This document shows positions 44,473 to 53,307 of a stretch of 64,000 bases of DNA, piece after piece. The notes under the pieces are model-generated. The model did no database searches and was not told the origin of the DNA. It saw only the letters and a program-made list of their open reading frames with translations. The DNA is from an uncultured Pseudomonadales bacterium (GTDB taxonomy: Bacteria; Pseudomonadota; Gammaproteobacteria; Pseudomonadales; Azotimanducaceae): NCBI GenBank assembly GCA_938036875.1, contig CALHVX010000044.1:1-64000 (forward strand). Direction: 5' to 3'. Position 1 is the stretch's first letter; each line of letters begins with the position of its first letter. A program made the translations under genes and the position numbers.

Positions 44473-45220
44473 CACCAACAAAGGCTAAGGTTGCGCCAAT
44501 CTCTCGATGTAACACTAAGTCGGCAATGTCATCTAGTGGCGTTGGCTCTCGGTTCACGATCACCAGCTTGGCACCCCGTTGCTTTGCGTACTCGGGAAAG
44601 CTAGCGGCTGGAAACACCGTCAGCGACGAACCGGCCACAATCATCAAATCACAGGCTTCTACCGCCGCTTGGGCTTGCGCCATTGGTTGTTCCGGCATCG
44701 CTTGGCCAAAGCTGATGGTGGCTGTTTTTATAATGCCCCCACAACGACTGCAGGGGGGCACTTGCCCTTGCGCAGAAAACTGCGCTTCTAAATCTGCAAG
44801 CTCGTAACGGGTATTGCATTCAAGGCAGGAGGCATAACAGGCATTGCCATGCAGCTCAATCACTTGGTCATCTGGTACCCCACCGGCTTGGTGCAAGTTA
44901 TCCACATTCTGAGTGATCACCACCAATCCTTGGCCGCTGCTCATCAAGTTCGCCACCGCTAGGTGGCCCTTGTTTGGCTGGGCTTCTTCAATCACAGGTT
45001 CGCCTTCAAAACGACGTCGCCAAGACTCGGTGCGAACCTGTGCACTAGCAACAAAGTCTTGAAATTGAATGGGCTTCATTTTAGTCCACAGGCCAGTGCC
45101 CGGACTGCGAAAATCCGGAATACCAGATTCTGTGCTGATTCCTGCACCGGTAAAGAACACGATCTTGTGGGCGGCGCTGACCAGCGCCATAAATTTCTCT
45201 AGCTCATCATCAGACTGCAT
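44462..45220 (-). CDS. cobB: Sir2-family NAD-dependent protein deacylase
   Basis: 252 residues. FTGAGIS at the NAD site, DFRSP, TQNVDNLHQ, catalytic His in ELHGN, four zinc cysteines (CLEC ... CSRC), and VAGSSL. Removes acyl groups from lysines using NAD, relevant next to the NAD-salvage genes. ATG 45220 is used; GTG 45229 is equally possible. Confidence 0.93.
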   Translation of the reverse strand: MQSDDELEKFMALVSAAHKIVFFTGAGISTESGIPDFRSPGTGLWTKMKPIQFQDFVASAQVRTESWRRRFEGEPVIEEAQPNKGHLAVANLMSSGQGLVVITQNVDNLHQAGGVPDDQVIELHGNACYASCLECNTRYELADLEAQFSAQGQVPPCSRCGGIIKTATISFGQAMPEQPMAQAQAAVEACDLMIVAGSSLTVFPAASFPEYAKQRGAKLVIVNREPTPLDDIADLVLHREIGATLAFVGDVN

Positions 45221-45899
45221 AGCGGTCACCGTGGTCAGCTAGCCATTGTTGTAAGCCGCGAGGTGGACGTTGCAGGCTAGCAATGATGCTTTGAGCACAG
45301 CTGTCGGCGTTTAAATCTGTGGTATCCACCTCGACATCGTAGGCTAGGTCATGCCCATGAACTTGATCAAAATGTGAGGTGGCGGTCCCGGGAAAGCGTC
45401 CTGGGCGTTGAGCTTCGCGTTGATTCACCCGCTCTAGCGAGCAGCGCACGCCAACACACCAAACCTCATGCTTCTGCAGGGCAAGCGCGTAGTCGTGGAG
45501 ATACTCAGGTTTGAACAGCAGATCATCAACAATGACGTTGTTGCCTTGGCTGGCAAAAGCCGCAACAGCACGGCGCATGCCTCGAAGCATTTGCTCGCCG
45601 TGTGACCCAAACTCTATGGCGGTCACCCGTTCACCCTTTAAATCTCTTGGCACCACATTTAGGCCTTGAGCGCCTGGCGTCTGTGCCGGAGAGTTCAACC
45701 CACGAAAGCGATCCGGCAGCCCATCGCGGAACTGGTCCAATGCCATATGTTGATAAGCCTCCGGTAACAGCTGTTGTAGCTTGATGGCAAGCGTGGTTTT
45801 GCCCGAACTGCTAGAGCCGTTAAGGAGAATGATTCGCCCTTTACCGCCGATGCGGGTATCAGAGTCTGGGGCTAACGGGGTTTCGGACAATTGTGACAC
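45210..45899 (-). CDS. CPT-type (chloramphenicol phosphotransferase-like) kinase
   Basis: 229 residues. Walker A LLNGSSSSGKTT (~residues 25-36), DQFRDGLP, DDLLF and a C-terminal lid (LERVNQREAQRPGRFPGTATSHFD). This is the CPT family; most members are uncharacterised and are unrelated to chloramphenicol in non-producers. GTG start 45899. Its stop overlaps the Sir2 start by ~11 bp. Confidence 0.82.
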   Translation of the reverse strand: MSQLSETPLAPDSDTRIGGKGRIILLNGSSSSGKTTLAIKLQQLLPEAYQHMALDQFRDGLPDRFRGLNSPAQTPGAQGLNVVPRDLKGERVTAIEFGSHGEQMLRGMRRAVAAFASQGNNVIVDDLLFKPEYLHDYALALQKHEVWCVGVRCSLERVNQREAQRPGRFPGTATSHFDQVHGHDLAYDVEVDTTDLNADSCAQSIIASLQRPPRGLQQWLADHGDRYAV

Positions 45900-45994
45900 C
45901 TAGGTATGCGCTCGACGCTTTAGTTGAGTCTTGGATGGTAACGGGAAGCGGAATGCCCGACAATTCCCCCGTTAGCAATGCTGGATGATGAGTT

Positions 45995-46687
45995 GTGACC
46001 GAGCTGCCGGGATCTTGGCAAAATTTGGACGACCCCCAAGACCGCCTAGAGCCTTTTGGCTTGCCCTGGACGGTGCACTTTGCGCTGGGTCAGATCGCCG
46101 ACTATCGCGATCAGCTCGCGCCCGATACGCTTGCCACGCTGAACAAGGCAATCCCAAAACGCCAGCGAGAGTTTGCCACGGGGCGTCTGTTGGCCTCGCA
46201 TGCGCTGAAAGCGAGTGGCTGCGCTGATACCCGGGTTAACCGAGGCGATAACCGACAGCCACTGTGGCCAACAGACCGTGTTGGAAGCATTAGCCACAGC
46301 CACAGCTGGGCCTGGGTGGCGGTGAGCAGAGCCGGAACTCTAAAAGGGCTGGGGGTAGATATAGAGCAGGTAGGGCGCCTGGGTAAAAAGCTCTTCGATT
46401 CGGTATTCACCGACATTGAGCAAGAGCGCCACGCAAAGGCCCCAGAGCACTGGCCTGACATTCTGTTTAGTGCAAAAGAAGCCATCTACAAAGCCGTCAA
46501 CCCGATCACCCATCACTACATCGGATTCCACGAGGTTGACGTTACGCTAAGTCCAGATGGACGTCGCTTCAGCGTTGAATACGTTGGCGATAACAACTCA
46601 AACGTCGTCATGAATTTAGGGCAGGGCTATAGCATCATAAGAAACGAGCAGGTGCTGACTTTGTTTGCGATCCCCCCCGAATGTTAG
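45995..46687 (+). CDS. 4'-phosphopantetheinyl transferase (Sfp/EntD type)
   Basis: 230 residues. Signature GVDIEQVGRLG and FSAKEAIYKA (KEAxxK), plus an N-terminal RLLASHALK region as in EntD. Transfers the 4'-phosphopantetheine arm of CoA to carrier proteins. GTG start 45995 behind no strong RBS. Its stop overlaps the nucleoside-transporter start by several bases. Confidence 0.88.
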   Translation: MTELPGSWQNLDDPQDRLEPFGLPWTVHFALGQIADYRDQLAPDTLATLNKAIPKRQREFATGRLLASHALKASGCADTRVNRGDNRQPLWPTDRVGSISHSHSWAWVAVSRAGTLKGLGVDIEQVGRLGKKLFDSVFTDIEQERHAKAPEHWPDILFSAKEAIYKAVNPITHHYIGFHEVDVTLSPDGRRFSVEYVGDNNSNVVMNLGQGYSIIRNEQVLTLFAIPPEC

Positions 46688-47928
46688 CCCTCCAATCGGC
46701 GTTTGGCATCACCGCTTTTGTGGCTTTCGCGTGGCTGCTTAGCCGAGATCGTGGGGCCATTCGCTGGCGTTTGGTTGGTATAGCCTTGCTGCTGCACTTT
46801 AGCTTAGCCCTGTTGTTGCTGCGTGTGCCTTGGATTGGTGAGGCGTTGTTGTTGCTCAATCATGTTGTGAGTGCGGTTGAGTCGGCAACCAACGCCGGTA
46901 GCAGCTTTGTGTTTGGCTATCTCGGTGGCGGTGAAGCTCCGTTTTCTACGAGCAGCCCGGGTAACCTTTACCTCTTTGCCTTCCGCGTGTTGCCACAAAT
47001 TTTGGTGTTTAGCGTGTTGGTTGCTCTGTTTTGGCATTGGCGTGTTTTGCCGATGTTGGTGCGGTGGATTGGTGTGGCGCTACAAAAGGCGCTTGGGCTT
47101 GGTGGCGCAGTGGGTATGGCCGCGGGAGCCAGCGTTTTTCTTGGCATGGCTGAAATGCCGTTGGTGGTGCGCGCTTACCTACACCAGTTATCGCGTGGTG
47201 AGTTGTTCATGATCATGACCTGCGGTATGGCAACCGTTGCCGGGTCCATCATGGTGCTTTATGCCAGCGTTTTAATGCCGGTGTTACCCGGAGCCTTAGG
47301 GCATATCTTGGTGGCATCCTTCCTCAACATTGTTGCCGCTATATACATAGCCCATTTGCTGATGCCCCAGGCGGAAGAGACCGGCACATCCACGGTTACC
47401 GACTCGCTTCAGTACGCTTCCTCAATGGACGCGATCAATCGCGGTACCGCTGATGGGTTGCGTCTAGCGGCAAATGTGGGCGCTATGGTCTTGGTGTTTG
47501 TTGCCTTGGTGGCTCTTGTCAATCAACTGCTAGCCCCAATTGTGATTGATGATGCTCCGATGAGCCTGCAGCGTGGCTTGGGCTGGTTGTTCGCTCCGGT
47601 TGCTTGGTTGATGGGGGTTGAGTGGGCAGAAGCGCAAGCAGCCGGTGCATTGCTGGGAACCAAGGTGGTCATCAACGAGTTGGTTGCCTATCTAGATCTC
47701 GCGGCTTTGCCGTCGGGCACTCTGAGCGAAAGAGCAAACTTGATTATGACCTACGGGCTTTGTGGCTTTGCCAACTTAGGCAGCTTAGGAATTCTGTTGG
47801 CAGGGTTAACGACTTTGGTGCCTGAACGGCGAGAGGAGGTGCTGGCGATAGGTCCTTGGACCTTAGTGTCCGGTACTTTGGCCACTTGTTTAACCGGTGC
47901 GATGGTAGCGCTAGCAACATCGTTTTGA
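46681..47928 (+). CDS. NupC/CNT-family nucleoside transporter
   Basis: 415 residues with 8-10 hydrophobic helices. Conserved segments of concentrative nucleoside transporters: AAGASVFLGMAEMPLVVRAYL (gate), TCGMATVAGSIMVLYA and LLGTKVVINELVAY; ends TYGLCGFANLGSLGIL. Uptake of nucleosides coupled to Na+ or H+. It overlaps the upstream PPTase gene. Confidence 0.9.
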   Translation: MLALQSAFGITAFVAFAWLLSRDRGAIRWRLVGIALLLHFSLALLLLRVPWIGEALLLLNHVVSAVESATNAGSSFVFGYLGGGEAPFSTSSPGNLYLFAFRVLPQILVFSVLVALFWHWRVLPMLVRWIGVALQKALGLGGAVGMAAGASVFLGMAEMPLVVRAYLHQLSRGELFMIMTCGMATVAGSIMVLYASVLMPVLPGALGHILVASFLNIVAAIYIAHLLMPQAEETGTSTVTDSLQYASSMDAINRGTADGLRLAANVGAMVLVFVALVALVNQLLAPIVIDDAPMSLQRGLGWLFAPVAWLMGVEWAEAQAAGALLGTKVVINELVAYLDLAALPSGTLSERANLIMTYGLCGFANLGSLGILLAGLTTLVPERREEVLAIGPWTLVSGTLATCLTGAMVALATSF

Positions 47929-47935
47929 CGCAGGC

Positions 47936-47961
47936 ATAAAAAAGGCCGGTACAACCGGCCT
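47936..47961 (-). terminator. Intrinsic terminator of the exbD gene
   Basis: On the minus strand: AGGCCGGT, loop TGT, ACCGGCCT, followed by six T (complement of A47938-47943). Eight GC-rich pairs directly after the exbD-like stop. Read in the plus direction it has the A-run first and no T-run. Confidence 0.85.
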
Positions 47962-47983
47962 CAGAACATCTTTCACCCTAAAC

Positions 47984-48394
47984 TTAGTTAGAGGCTAAGG
48001 AGACGTTGGCGACGCCAGCAAGACGAGAAGAGTCCATTACATGAATCATGGTCTCTGTTTTCGAGTCTTGATGTGGCTGAATAATCACGGGTGCTTCTGG
48101 ATTTTCAGCGTGCAAGCGCTCGATGTTGGCCCGCACAGAGCGAAAGTCCACATCGCGTTGGGCGATGATAATGCGATCACGGTTAGTGATGCGAACCACA
48201 ATGCTCTTCTTGTCTGGATCAACCGTCTTCGGTTTATCGTCTTCCGGCTGGTTAACGTCGAGACCGACTTCTTTTACGAAAGTTGCGGTAACAATAAAGA
48301 AAATCAACATGATGAACACCACGTCTAACATAGGTGTTAAGTTGATTTGCTCATCTGATTCTTCTTCGTTACCCCGACCAAATATTCTTCGCAC
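47984..48394 (-). CDS. ExbD/TolR-family biopolymer transport protein
   Basis: 136 residues. Short cytoplasmic N-terminus, one membrane helix (INLTPMLDVVFIMLIFFIVTATF, residues ~17-39) with the functional Asp (D24), and a periplasmic domain with VIIQPHQDSKTETMIHVMD. Works with an ExbB-type stator in TonB-dependent uptake. No exbB or tonB adjoins it. GTG start 48394 with AGGA upstream. Confidence 0.9.
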   Translation of the reverse strand: MRRIFGRGNEEESDEQINLTPMLDVVFIMLIFFIVTATFVKEVGLDVNQPEDDKPKTVDPDKKSIVVRITNRDRIIIAQRDVDFRSVRANIERLHAENPEAPVIIQPHQDSKTETMIHVMDSSRLAGVANVSLASN

Positions 48395-48472
48395 TTTTGT
48401 GTTCCTGCTGCTGGGTCCCCCCCAATTAGGCTTAGTGTAACTGGCGAAAAGCGGTAGGGCTAGAGTGGTTTG

Positions 48473-48488
48473 TGTTCCACGTGGATCT
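48473..48488. promoter_or_regulatory. parS-like site
   Basis: TGTTCCACGTGGATCT contains the perfect palindrome TCCACGTGGA and differs at two positions from the Pseudomonas-type parS variant TGTTCCACGTGGAACC as I recall it. ParB-binding sites of this type cluster near the chromosome origin. It sits in the 458-bp gap 48395-48852, which shows no gene. Confidence 0.4.
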
Positions 48489-48688
48489 GCCAGAAATAGG
48501 GGCGTTCAAGGGTGTTAAACGAGGATTTGGTGTGTCCTAGGAGAGGACTTGCTGGGCATTTAGTCCAACAAGCCAGTTCAAGCATGCCGCCTTGCCGGAT
48601 CGATGGGCCAAAAGCCGTGCGCTAGAAGTCTTTGTCTGATCGTCGCACAGGGCAGGTTTCGTTGCTCGTTTGGATATTTAGACTCAGG

Positions 48689-48697
48689 TTATACACA
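48689..48697 (+). promoter_or_regulatory. DnaA-box match TTATACACA
   Basis: Full match to TTATNCACA, in the gap before hemF; a second match TTATCCACA lies at 48853-48861, overlapping the hemF stop codon. Two 9-mers are not enough for an origin; they could titrate DnaA. Confidence 0.4.
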
Positions 48698-48852
48698 AGG
48701 TGTGAGCCTTAGCTGGCAACCCCAAGGTCCGATAGGCCTTGAAAGAAAGGTTCTGTAAGTTATTGAAATGTATATCAATACCTGGGGTTTAGACGTTCGC
48801 TCGCCTGTTCAACGTTGTTGAGACAGGCCTGCAAGCCCTTTTATCCCCAGAG

Positions 48853-48861
48853 TTATCCACA
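48853..48861 (+). promoter_or_regulatory. DnaA box TTATCCACA
   Basis: Consensus R1-type DnaA box overlapping the hemF stop codon, 364 bp from the parS-like palindrome. Confidence 0.45.
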
Positions 48862-49776
48862 GGCTACCCAGTCTTTCGGGGCCAGATATTCGGTAAGTAA
48901 ATTGTCTTCTGGCGATCCTGGCTCGAATTCAGGACAATAGTGCCAAGCAACAAGCGGGGGCAGGGACGCCAGAACGGATTCAACTCGCCGGCCAGATTGC
49001 AGGCCGTACTGGGTCCCACGGTCATGAACCAAGTTGAACTCGACGTAACGACCGCGACGATAGAGCTGAAACTCCCGTTGGGACTGAGTGTAGTCAAGCA
49101 CAGCGCGTCGTTCGAAGATCGGCTGGTAAGCCGGTAGAAAAGCATCTCCCACGGCTTTGGTCAGCGTCAAGCTGGAATCGAAACCACCTTCGCGCCAATC
49201 GTCAAAGAACAGACCGCCGATACCGCGTTGTTCCTGTCGATGTGGAATGTAGAAGTAGTCATCACAGGCCTGTTTGAAAGCCGGGTACTGCGGGCCAGCT
49301 GCCGCTTGCGCCACTTCATGCCAGTGCACACAGTCTTCGTTGAAGCCGTAGTAGGGGGTTAGATCAAACCCCCCTCCAAAGTACCAAAAAGGCTCTGGCG
49401 TATCGACGTGGAAGTAGCGCAAGTTCATGTGGGTGGTGGGTACCATGGGGTTGCGCGGATGGACAATGAGCGAGATAGCGGTCGCTTGAAAACCATGTCC
49501 GGCGAGATGAGGGTTCCTTTTTGTTGCTGCTGGTGGCAACGAAGCCCCAATACTGTGGGTAAACTGCACCGCTGCCTTTTCTATATGCGAGCCGTCGGCC
49601 AGGACGCGAGGTCGGGCTAGTGCTCCTTGCTCTCCGGGTAGCTCCTCACGGCTGAACTGCGCGGTTCCATCCAACGCTTCTAGAGCGCTACATATTTGGT
49701 CCTGTAAGCTCATGAAATAGGTTCGAACTAGCTGCACTTGAGGTGGTATTTGGTGTTCTGCAGAGGCGCTGGTCAT
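48853..49776 (-). CDS. hemF: Coproporphyrinogen III oxidase, aerobic
   Basis: 307 residues, typical. Signature segments: HMNLRYF, WYFGGGFDLTPYYG, NEDCVHWHEVA, RRGRYVEFNLVHDRGTQYGL, SLPPLVAW. O2-dependent decarboxylation of coproporphyrinogen III to protoporphyrinogen IX in haem synthesis. Its 230-bp upstream gap (to the acyl-CoA dehydrogenase) holds no gene. In Pseudomonas hemF is near the origin, which fits the nearby parS-like site. Confidence 0.97.
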   Translation of the reverse strand: MTSASAEHQIPPQVQLVRTYFMSLQDQICSALEALDGTAQFSREELPGEQGALARPRVLADGSHIEKAAVQFTHSIGASLPPAATKRNPHLAGHGFQATAISLIVHPRNPMVPTTHMNLRYFHVDTPEPFWYFGGGFDLTPYYGFNEDCVHWHEVAQAAAGPQYPAFKQACDDYFYIPHRQEQRGIGGLFFDDWREGGFDSSLTLTKAVGDAFLPAYQPIFERRAVLDYTQSQREFQLYRRGRYVEFNLVHDRGTQYGLQSGRRVESVLASLPPLVAWHYCPEFEPGSPEDNLLTEYLAPKDWVACG

Positions 49777-50006
49777 AACAATCTCAAAGTGGGTGCGGAA
49801 GAAGCTGTAGGCGGAGTTTGCATCCCAACCCCAGCATCAGCAACCAGATCTTAGGCCCACTTTGCGAACCTCACACTTTGTAGCCAAGGGAGGTGTTTTG
49901 GCCCGGTTTAATATAAGAATAGAAATCCCGAACCTCGCTCACGCCGTTGGCTGCTAGTCGTGGTAAAATCTCGCCCAGAATTTACGCTGGTTGAGGAGTT
50001 ACACCC

Positions 50007-51221
50007 ATGGATTTCGAATTTTCAGAGCAAGATCGCGAGTTTCAAAAAGAGGTCCGTGCTTGGTTAGCTGAGGCTTGGCCCGAAGAGCTTAGAGAGCGCC
50101 AAGGCCGCAGCCACTTGGGCAAGCTAACCAAAGAAGACCACGTCGGTTGGCAGAAGCGCCTGGCCAAAAAAGGTTGGGCAGCAGTGAACTGGCCTGCGGA
50201 ACATGGCGGAGCGGGGTTCACGCCTACGCAGAACTACATCTTTGATCTAGAGCGAGCCCGTGTTGGGGCCCCTGGCGTCATTCCCTTTGGCATGACGATG
50301 GTGGCACCGGTGATCATGAAGTTCGGCACCGAAGAGCAAAAAGCCAAATTTCTCCCCGACATTCTGAACACCAACGTGTGGTGGTGCCAAGGTTACTCCG
50401 AGCCAGGTTCCGGCTCTGACCTAGCCTCGCTAAAAACCAAAGCCGAAGACAAAGGTGATCACTACTTGGTTAATGGCGTTAAAACTTGGACCACCTTAGC
50501 CCAGCACGCTGACTGGATTTTTTGCTTGGTGCGAACAAGCAACGAAGACATTCGCCAGATGGGCATCAGCTTCCTGCTGATCGATATGAAAACGCCTGGG
50601 ATTGAAGTCAATCCTATTGTGACCCTGGATCAACCGCCCGAAGGGCATCAAGAGATAAACATGGTGTACTTCACCGACGTTAAGGTGCCAAAAGAAAATT
50701 TGGTTGGTGAAGAAGGTAAGGGGTGGACCTGCGCTAAGTATCTGTTGGAGTTTGAGCGCGGCAATGCCTACTCCCCCTCGCTAAAGTCCTCGCTAAGCCA
50801 CATTCGCAGCATGGCGGCTGGCGAAGCGGCCGGTAACGGCGGACAGGTAGGCGACGATGCCGGATTCAAGCGCAAGCTGGATGATGCAGAAGTGCAGATT
50901 TTGGCCATGGAATTCACTGAGCTTCGTATCCTAGGGGCTTTGGCCGCAGGGCAGAATGTTGGACCTGAATCCTCGATGCTAAAAACTCGAGGTACGGAGT
51001 TGCAACAGTTGTTGGTGGAGTTAGCACTTGAAGCAACCGGCTACTACGCCAACCCTCTCGATACGTCGAGCCCAGAGCCGGGCGACAACTTTCAAGCGGT
51101 CGGACCAGAAACGTCTAACGGGGTATCGCAGGCTTACTTTAACGCTCGCAAGGTCAGCATCTACGCCGGTTCCAATGAAATTCAGCGGAATATTATGGCT
51201 AAGCTGGTGCTGGGTCTGTAG
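50007..51221 (+). CDS. Acyl-CoA dehydrogenase
   Basis: 404 residues. FAD/acyl-binding region GYSEPGSGSDLASL, TTLAQHADW, catalytic-region YEFERGNAYSP-type segment (YLLEFERGNAY), and C-terminal YAGSNEIQRNIMAK. First dehydrogenation of an acyl-CoA; electrons go to ETF and the ETF-QO encoded at 11.7 kb. RBS GAGGAG before ATG 50007. Substrate not predictable. Confidence 0.92.
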   Translation: MDFEFSEQDREFQKEVRAWLAEAWPEELRERQGRSHLGKLTKEDHVGWQKRLAKKGWAAVNWPAEHGGAGFTPTQNYIFDLERARVGAPGVIPFGMTMVAPVIMKFGTEEQKAKFLPDILNTNVWWCQGYSEPGSGSDLASLKTKAEDKGDHYLVNGVKTWTTLAQHADWIFCLVRTSNEDIRQMGISFLLIDMKTPGIEVNPIVTLDQPPEGHQEINMVYFTDVKVPKENLVGEEGKGWTCAKYLLEFERGNAYSPSLKSSLSHIRSMAAGEAAGNGGQVGDDAGFKRKLDDAEVQILAMEFTELRILGALAAGQNVGPESSMLKTRGTELQQLLVELALEATGYYANPLDTSSPEPGDNFQAVGPETSNGVSQAYFNARKVSIYAGSNEIQRNIMAKLVLGL

Positions 51222-51300
51222 TTAGCTATTTACGCAAGGCGCTCAGTCAGCGGCACAGAGTGGGGAACAACCTGCAAACGCTGACTCATCGCCCCGTGCT

Positions 51301-52302
51301 ATGACTTTTCGTGTTGCCACAAACCTAGAACGACTCGATGAAGTGTGGCCGTCCGTGGGCATTGATGCGCCTAGCCCGATATTTTCGCTTTTGCAGGAAA
51401 ACCTGGGGGCAACACCCTGGAAGCTTCTCCAACAACTGCGCAACCAAGACTTAATCTTAATTGGTGTGACCAATGGACTCATCTATTGGGCTTGCCTGTT
51501 TAAGTTGCTCCGACTGCTCGGCAGAGCGAAGCTGGTAGTGGTTGATCTGCATCTACTGTCCAACCAAGGGTTGGTCGCACGCTTGGTTGGCATTGCTAAA
51601 CGCTATTTGCTGCGGCAAGTCGATCACTTCATTTTGTATTTCAAAGATACACGGGGTTATGAAGCGCATTTCAATGTGCCCCCCGATAAGGTGAAATATC
51701 TACCCTTCAAAAGTAACGGTTGGGAACACATTGAAAGTGGCACTATTGCTAATGGCTCTGACTATGTGTTGACAGCGGGAGTTGGAGCGCGCGATCTGGG
51801 GACTTTTATCGAGGCAACTCGACGCACCGGATTGCCGACGGTGTTGATTCACCCTGGGCGCGACGAGTTACGCCGGCATCGATCGCGCCTTCCCCAATGG
51901 GACCAGTTGCCTAGCAACCTAAGAGTGATCGAACACGACTACGGTATACGTCAGTATCTCGAAACCATTGCGCTTGCAAAGCTTGTGGTAATCCCTCGTT
52001 TCGCTGGCGATATTATCTGCACAGGCATGAGTACCTACATACCGGCGATGGCACTGGGCAAGTGCCTGATTATGGGGCATGGGCCGGGGACCACCGAGTT
52101 ACTTGACGATCAGGCTCACCTTATCGAGCCGGAAAATGTTGATCTTTTAGTCGAAGCAATCACAACGCTGTGGCACAACGACGAAAGTCGCCGTCACTAC
52201 GAAGTTGCCGCGGCTGCATACGGTTTGCCTTTGAAAGGTGAGGCGCGGCTCTATAAGGACATTCTTGAGTTCTGCTTCGTATCGGTCTTACCGCCAAACT
52301 AA
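51301..52302 (+). CDS. Putative glycosyltransferase (GT-B type)
   Basis: 333 residues. Two Rossmann-like halves: an N-terminal KLLQQLRNQDLILIGVTN and a C-terminal half with the GT4-like LAKLVVIPRFAGDIICTGMSTYIPAMALGKCLIMG, LLVEAITTL and a terminal VEAITTLWHN helix. The classical EX7E is not clear. First gene of the exopolysaccharide run; begins at ATG 51301 without a good RBS. Confidence 0.7.
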   Translation: MTFRVATNLERLDEVWPSVGIDAPSPIFSLLQENLGATPWKLLQQLRNQDLILIGVTNGLIYWACLFKLLRLLGRAKLVVVDLHLLSNQGLVARLVGIAKRYLLRQVDHFILYFKDTRGYEAHFNVPPDKVKYLPFKSNGWEHIESGTIANGSDYVLTAGVGARDLGTFIEATRRTGLPTVLIHPGRDELRRHRSRLPQWDQLPSNLRVIEHDYGIRQYLETIALAKLVVIPRFAGDIICTGMSTYIPAMALGKCLIMGHGPGTTELLDDQAHLIEPENVDLLVEAITTLWHNDESRRHYEVAAAAYGLPLKGEARLYKDILEFCFVSVLPPN

Positions 52303-52506
52303 AAGCTACTTTAAGCTATAAAGTTGACTTAATTTGCGCGCTATTTACTCCGTTCGTGCGCAGACCCTCAAACTCCAGCAAGGCAATTTAGGTAGGATAG
52401 GCCAGGGTGCTACAGGACGTCGGCAAGGCTAATGTTGCGCAACATACTTGAGATGAGTGGCGTAACTTTTGGCTGCTAGCACGACTACTATACAAAGGAC
52501 TTAACC

Positions 52507-53301
52507 ATGCCGAGCTTCCGACTGGACTGGATTTCCAGCACGCTGTGCAACCGACAAGATTGGCGTGACGAGCACCGAGTTCTGCAGACACCCTGGCGTT
52601 TCTACTTTGCCGTAGCGGTCAAACTCATTCCCGGTTTATGGCCTTGGCCGATCACTTTGGAACTGAAAACTGGCGCAAAAATCCGCGTCGATGAGTTTAT
52701 GACCTTATGCATTTACCACGAGCTATTTGTGGAAGAGGTTTACGAAATTCCCGGTTTACCCGATGACGGGTTGCAGCTTGCCATTGATGTTGGGGCCAAT
52801 TCAGGCCTCTTTGCCTTATGGTTCAAACAACGCTTCCCCAACGCTCGAGTCCTATGTTTCGAGCCGTTCCCTACAAACTACGAGCGTTTATGCCACACGA
52901 TTGCTACCAACAACCTCGACAACGTGGATGCCTACCAGGCCGCCGTTGGTGGAACCGCTCGCGAAGATAGGCTGCATATCCACCCTAAAAATGTTGGTGG
53001 TCACAGTATTGTGACCGATAGCGTTGGTGAAGACTCAATTGCGGTAGAGGTGCGAGCGATTGCTGATGTCATTGCAACTCTTGATGGTCAAGCAGTGGAT
53101 TATTTCAAGTTAGATTGTGAAGGCGCTGAGCGTGAAATTCTCGAAGCGACGACGCCAGAGCAAGCTAAGCATATCAACCGCGTGGTTTATGAGCCGTCGC
53201 CGGAATTGTACGACGTCAACCTTCTTGAAACACATTTGTCTAATTTGGGTTACACCGTCAAACGCGAGGCACACAGCATTACTAGTGCGCAGAGAGCGTA
53301 G
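52507..53301 (+). CDS. FkbM-family methyltransferase
   Basis: 264 residues. Motif I AIDVGANSGLFAL (~residues 92-104), VLCFEPFPTNYERL and DYFKLDCEGAEREIL are diagnostic of FkbM enzymes, which O-methylate sugars in surface polysaccharides. RBS AGGAC before ATG 52507. 204-bp gap upstream has no gene. Confidence 0.88.
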   Translation: MPSFRLDWISSTLCNRQDWRDEHRVLQTPWRFYFAVAVKLIPGLWPWPITLELKTGAKIRVDEFMTLCIYHELFVEEVYEIPGLPDDGLQLAIDVGANSGLFALWFKQRFPNARVLCFEPFPTNYERLCHTIATNNLDNVDAYQAAVGGTAREDRLHIHPKNVGGHSIVTDSVGEDSIAVEVRAIADVIATLDGQAVDYFKLDCEGAEREILEATTPEQAKHINRVVYEPSPELYDVNLLETHLSNLGYTVKREAHSITSAQRA

Positions 53302-53307
53302 GCAATA

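Noticed and set aside
48534-48548. GTCCT-AGGAG-AGGAC hairpin with GGA in the loop (possible CsrA-binding small RNA)
   Set aside because: Only one clear stem-loop with GGA; Rsm/Csr RNAs have several. No promoter or terminator pair seen.
48395-48852. Chromosome replication origin
   Set aside because: Only two DnaA boxes and no dnaA, AT-rich unwinding region or gidA neighbourhood; kept only as a parS/DnaA observation.
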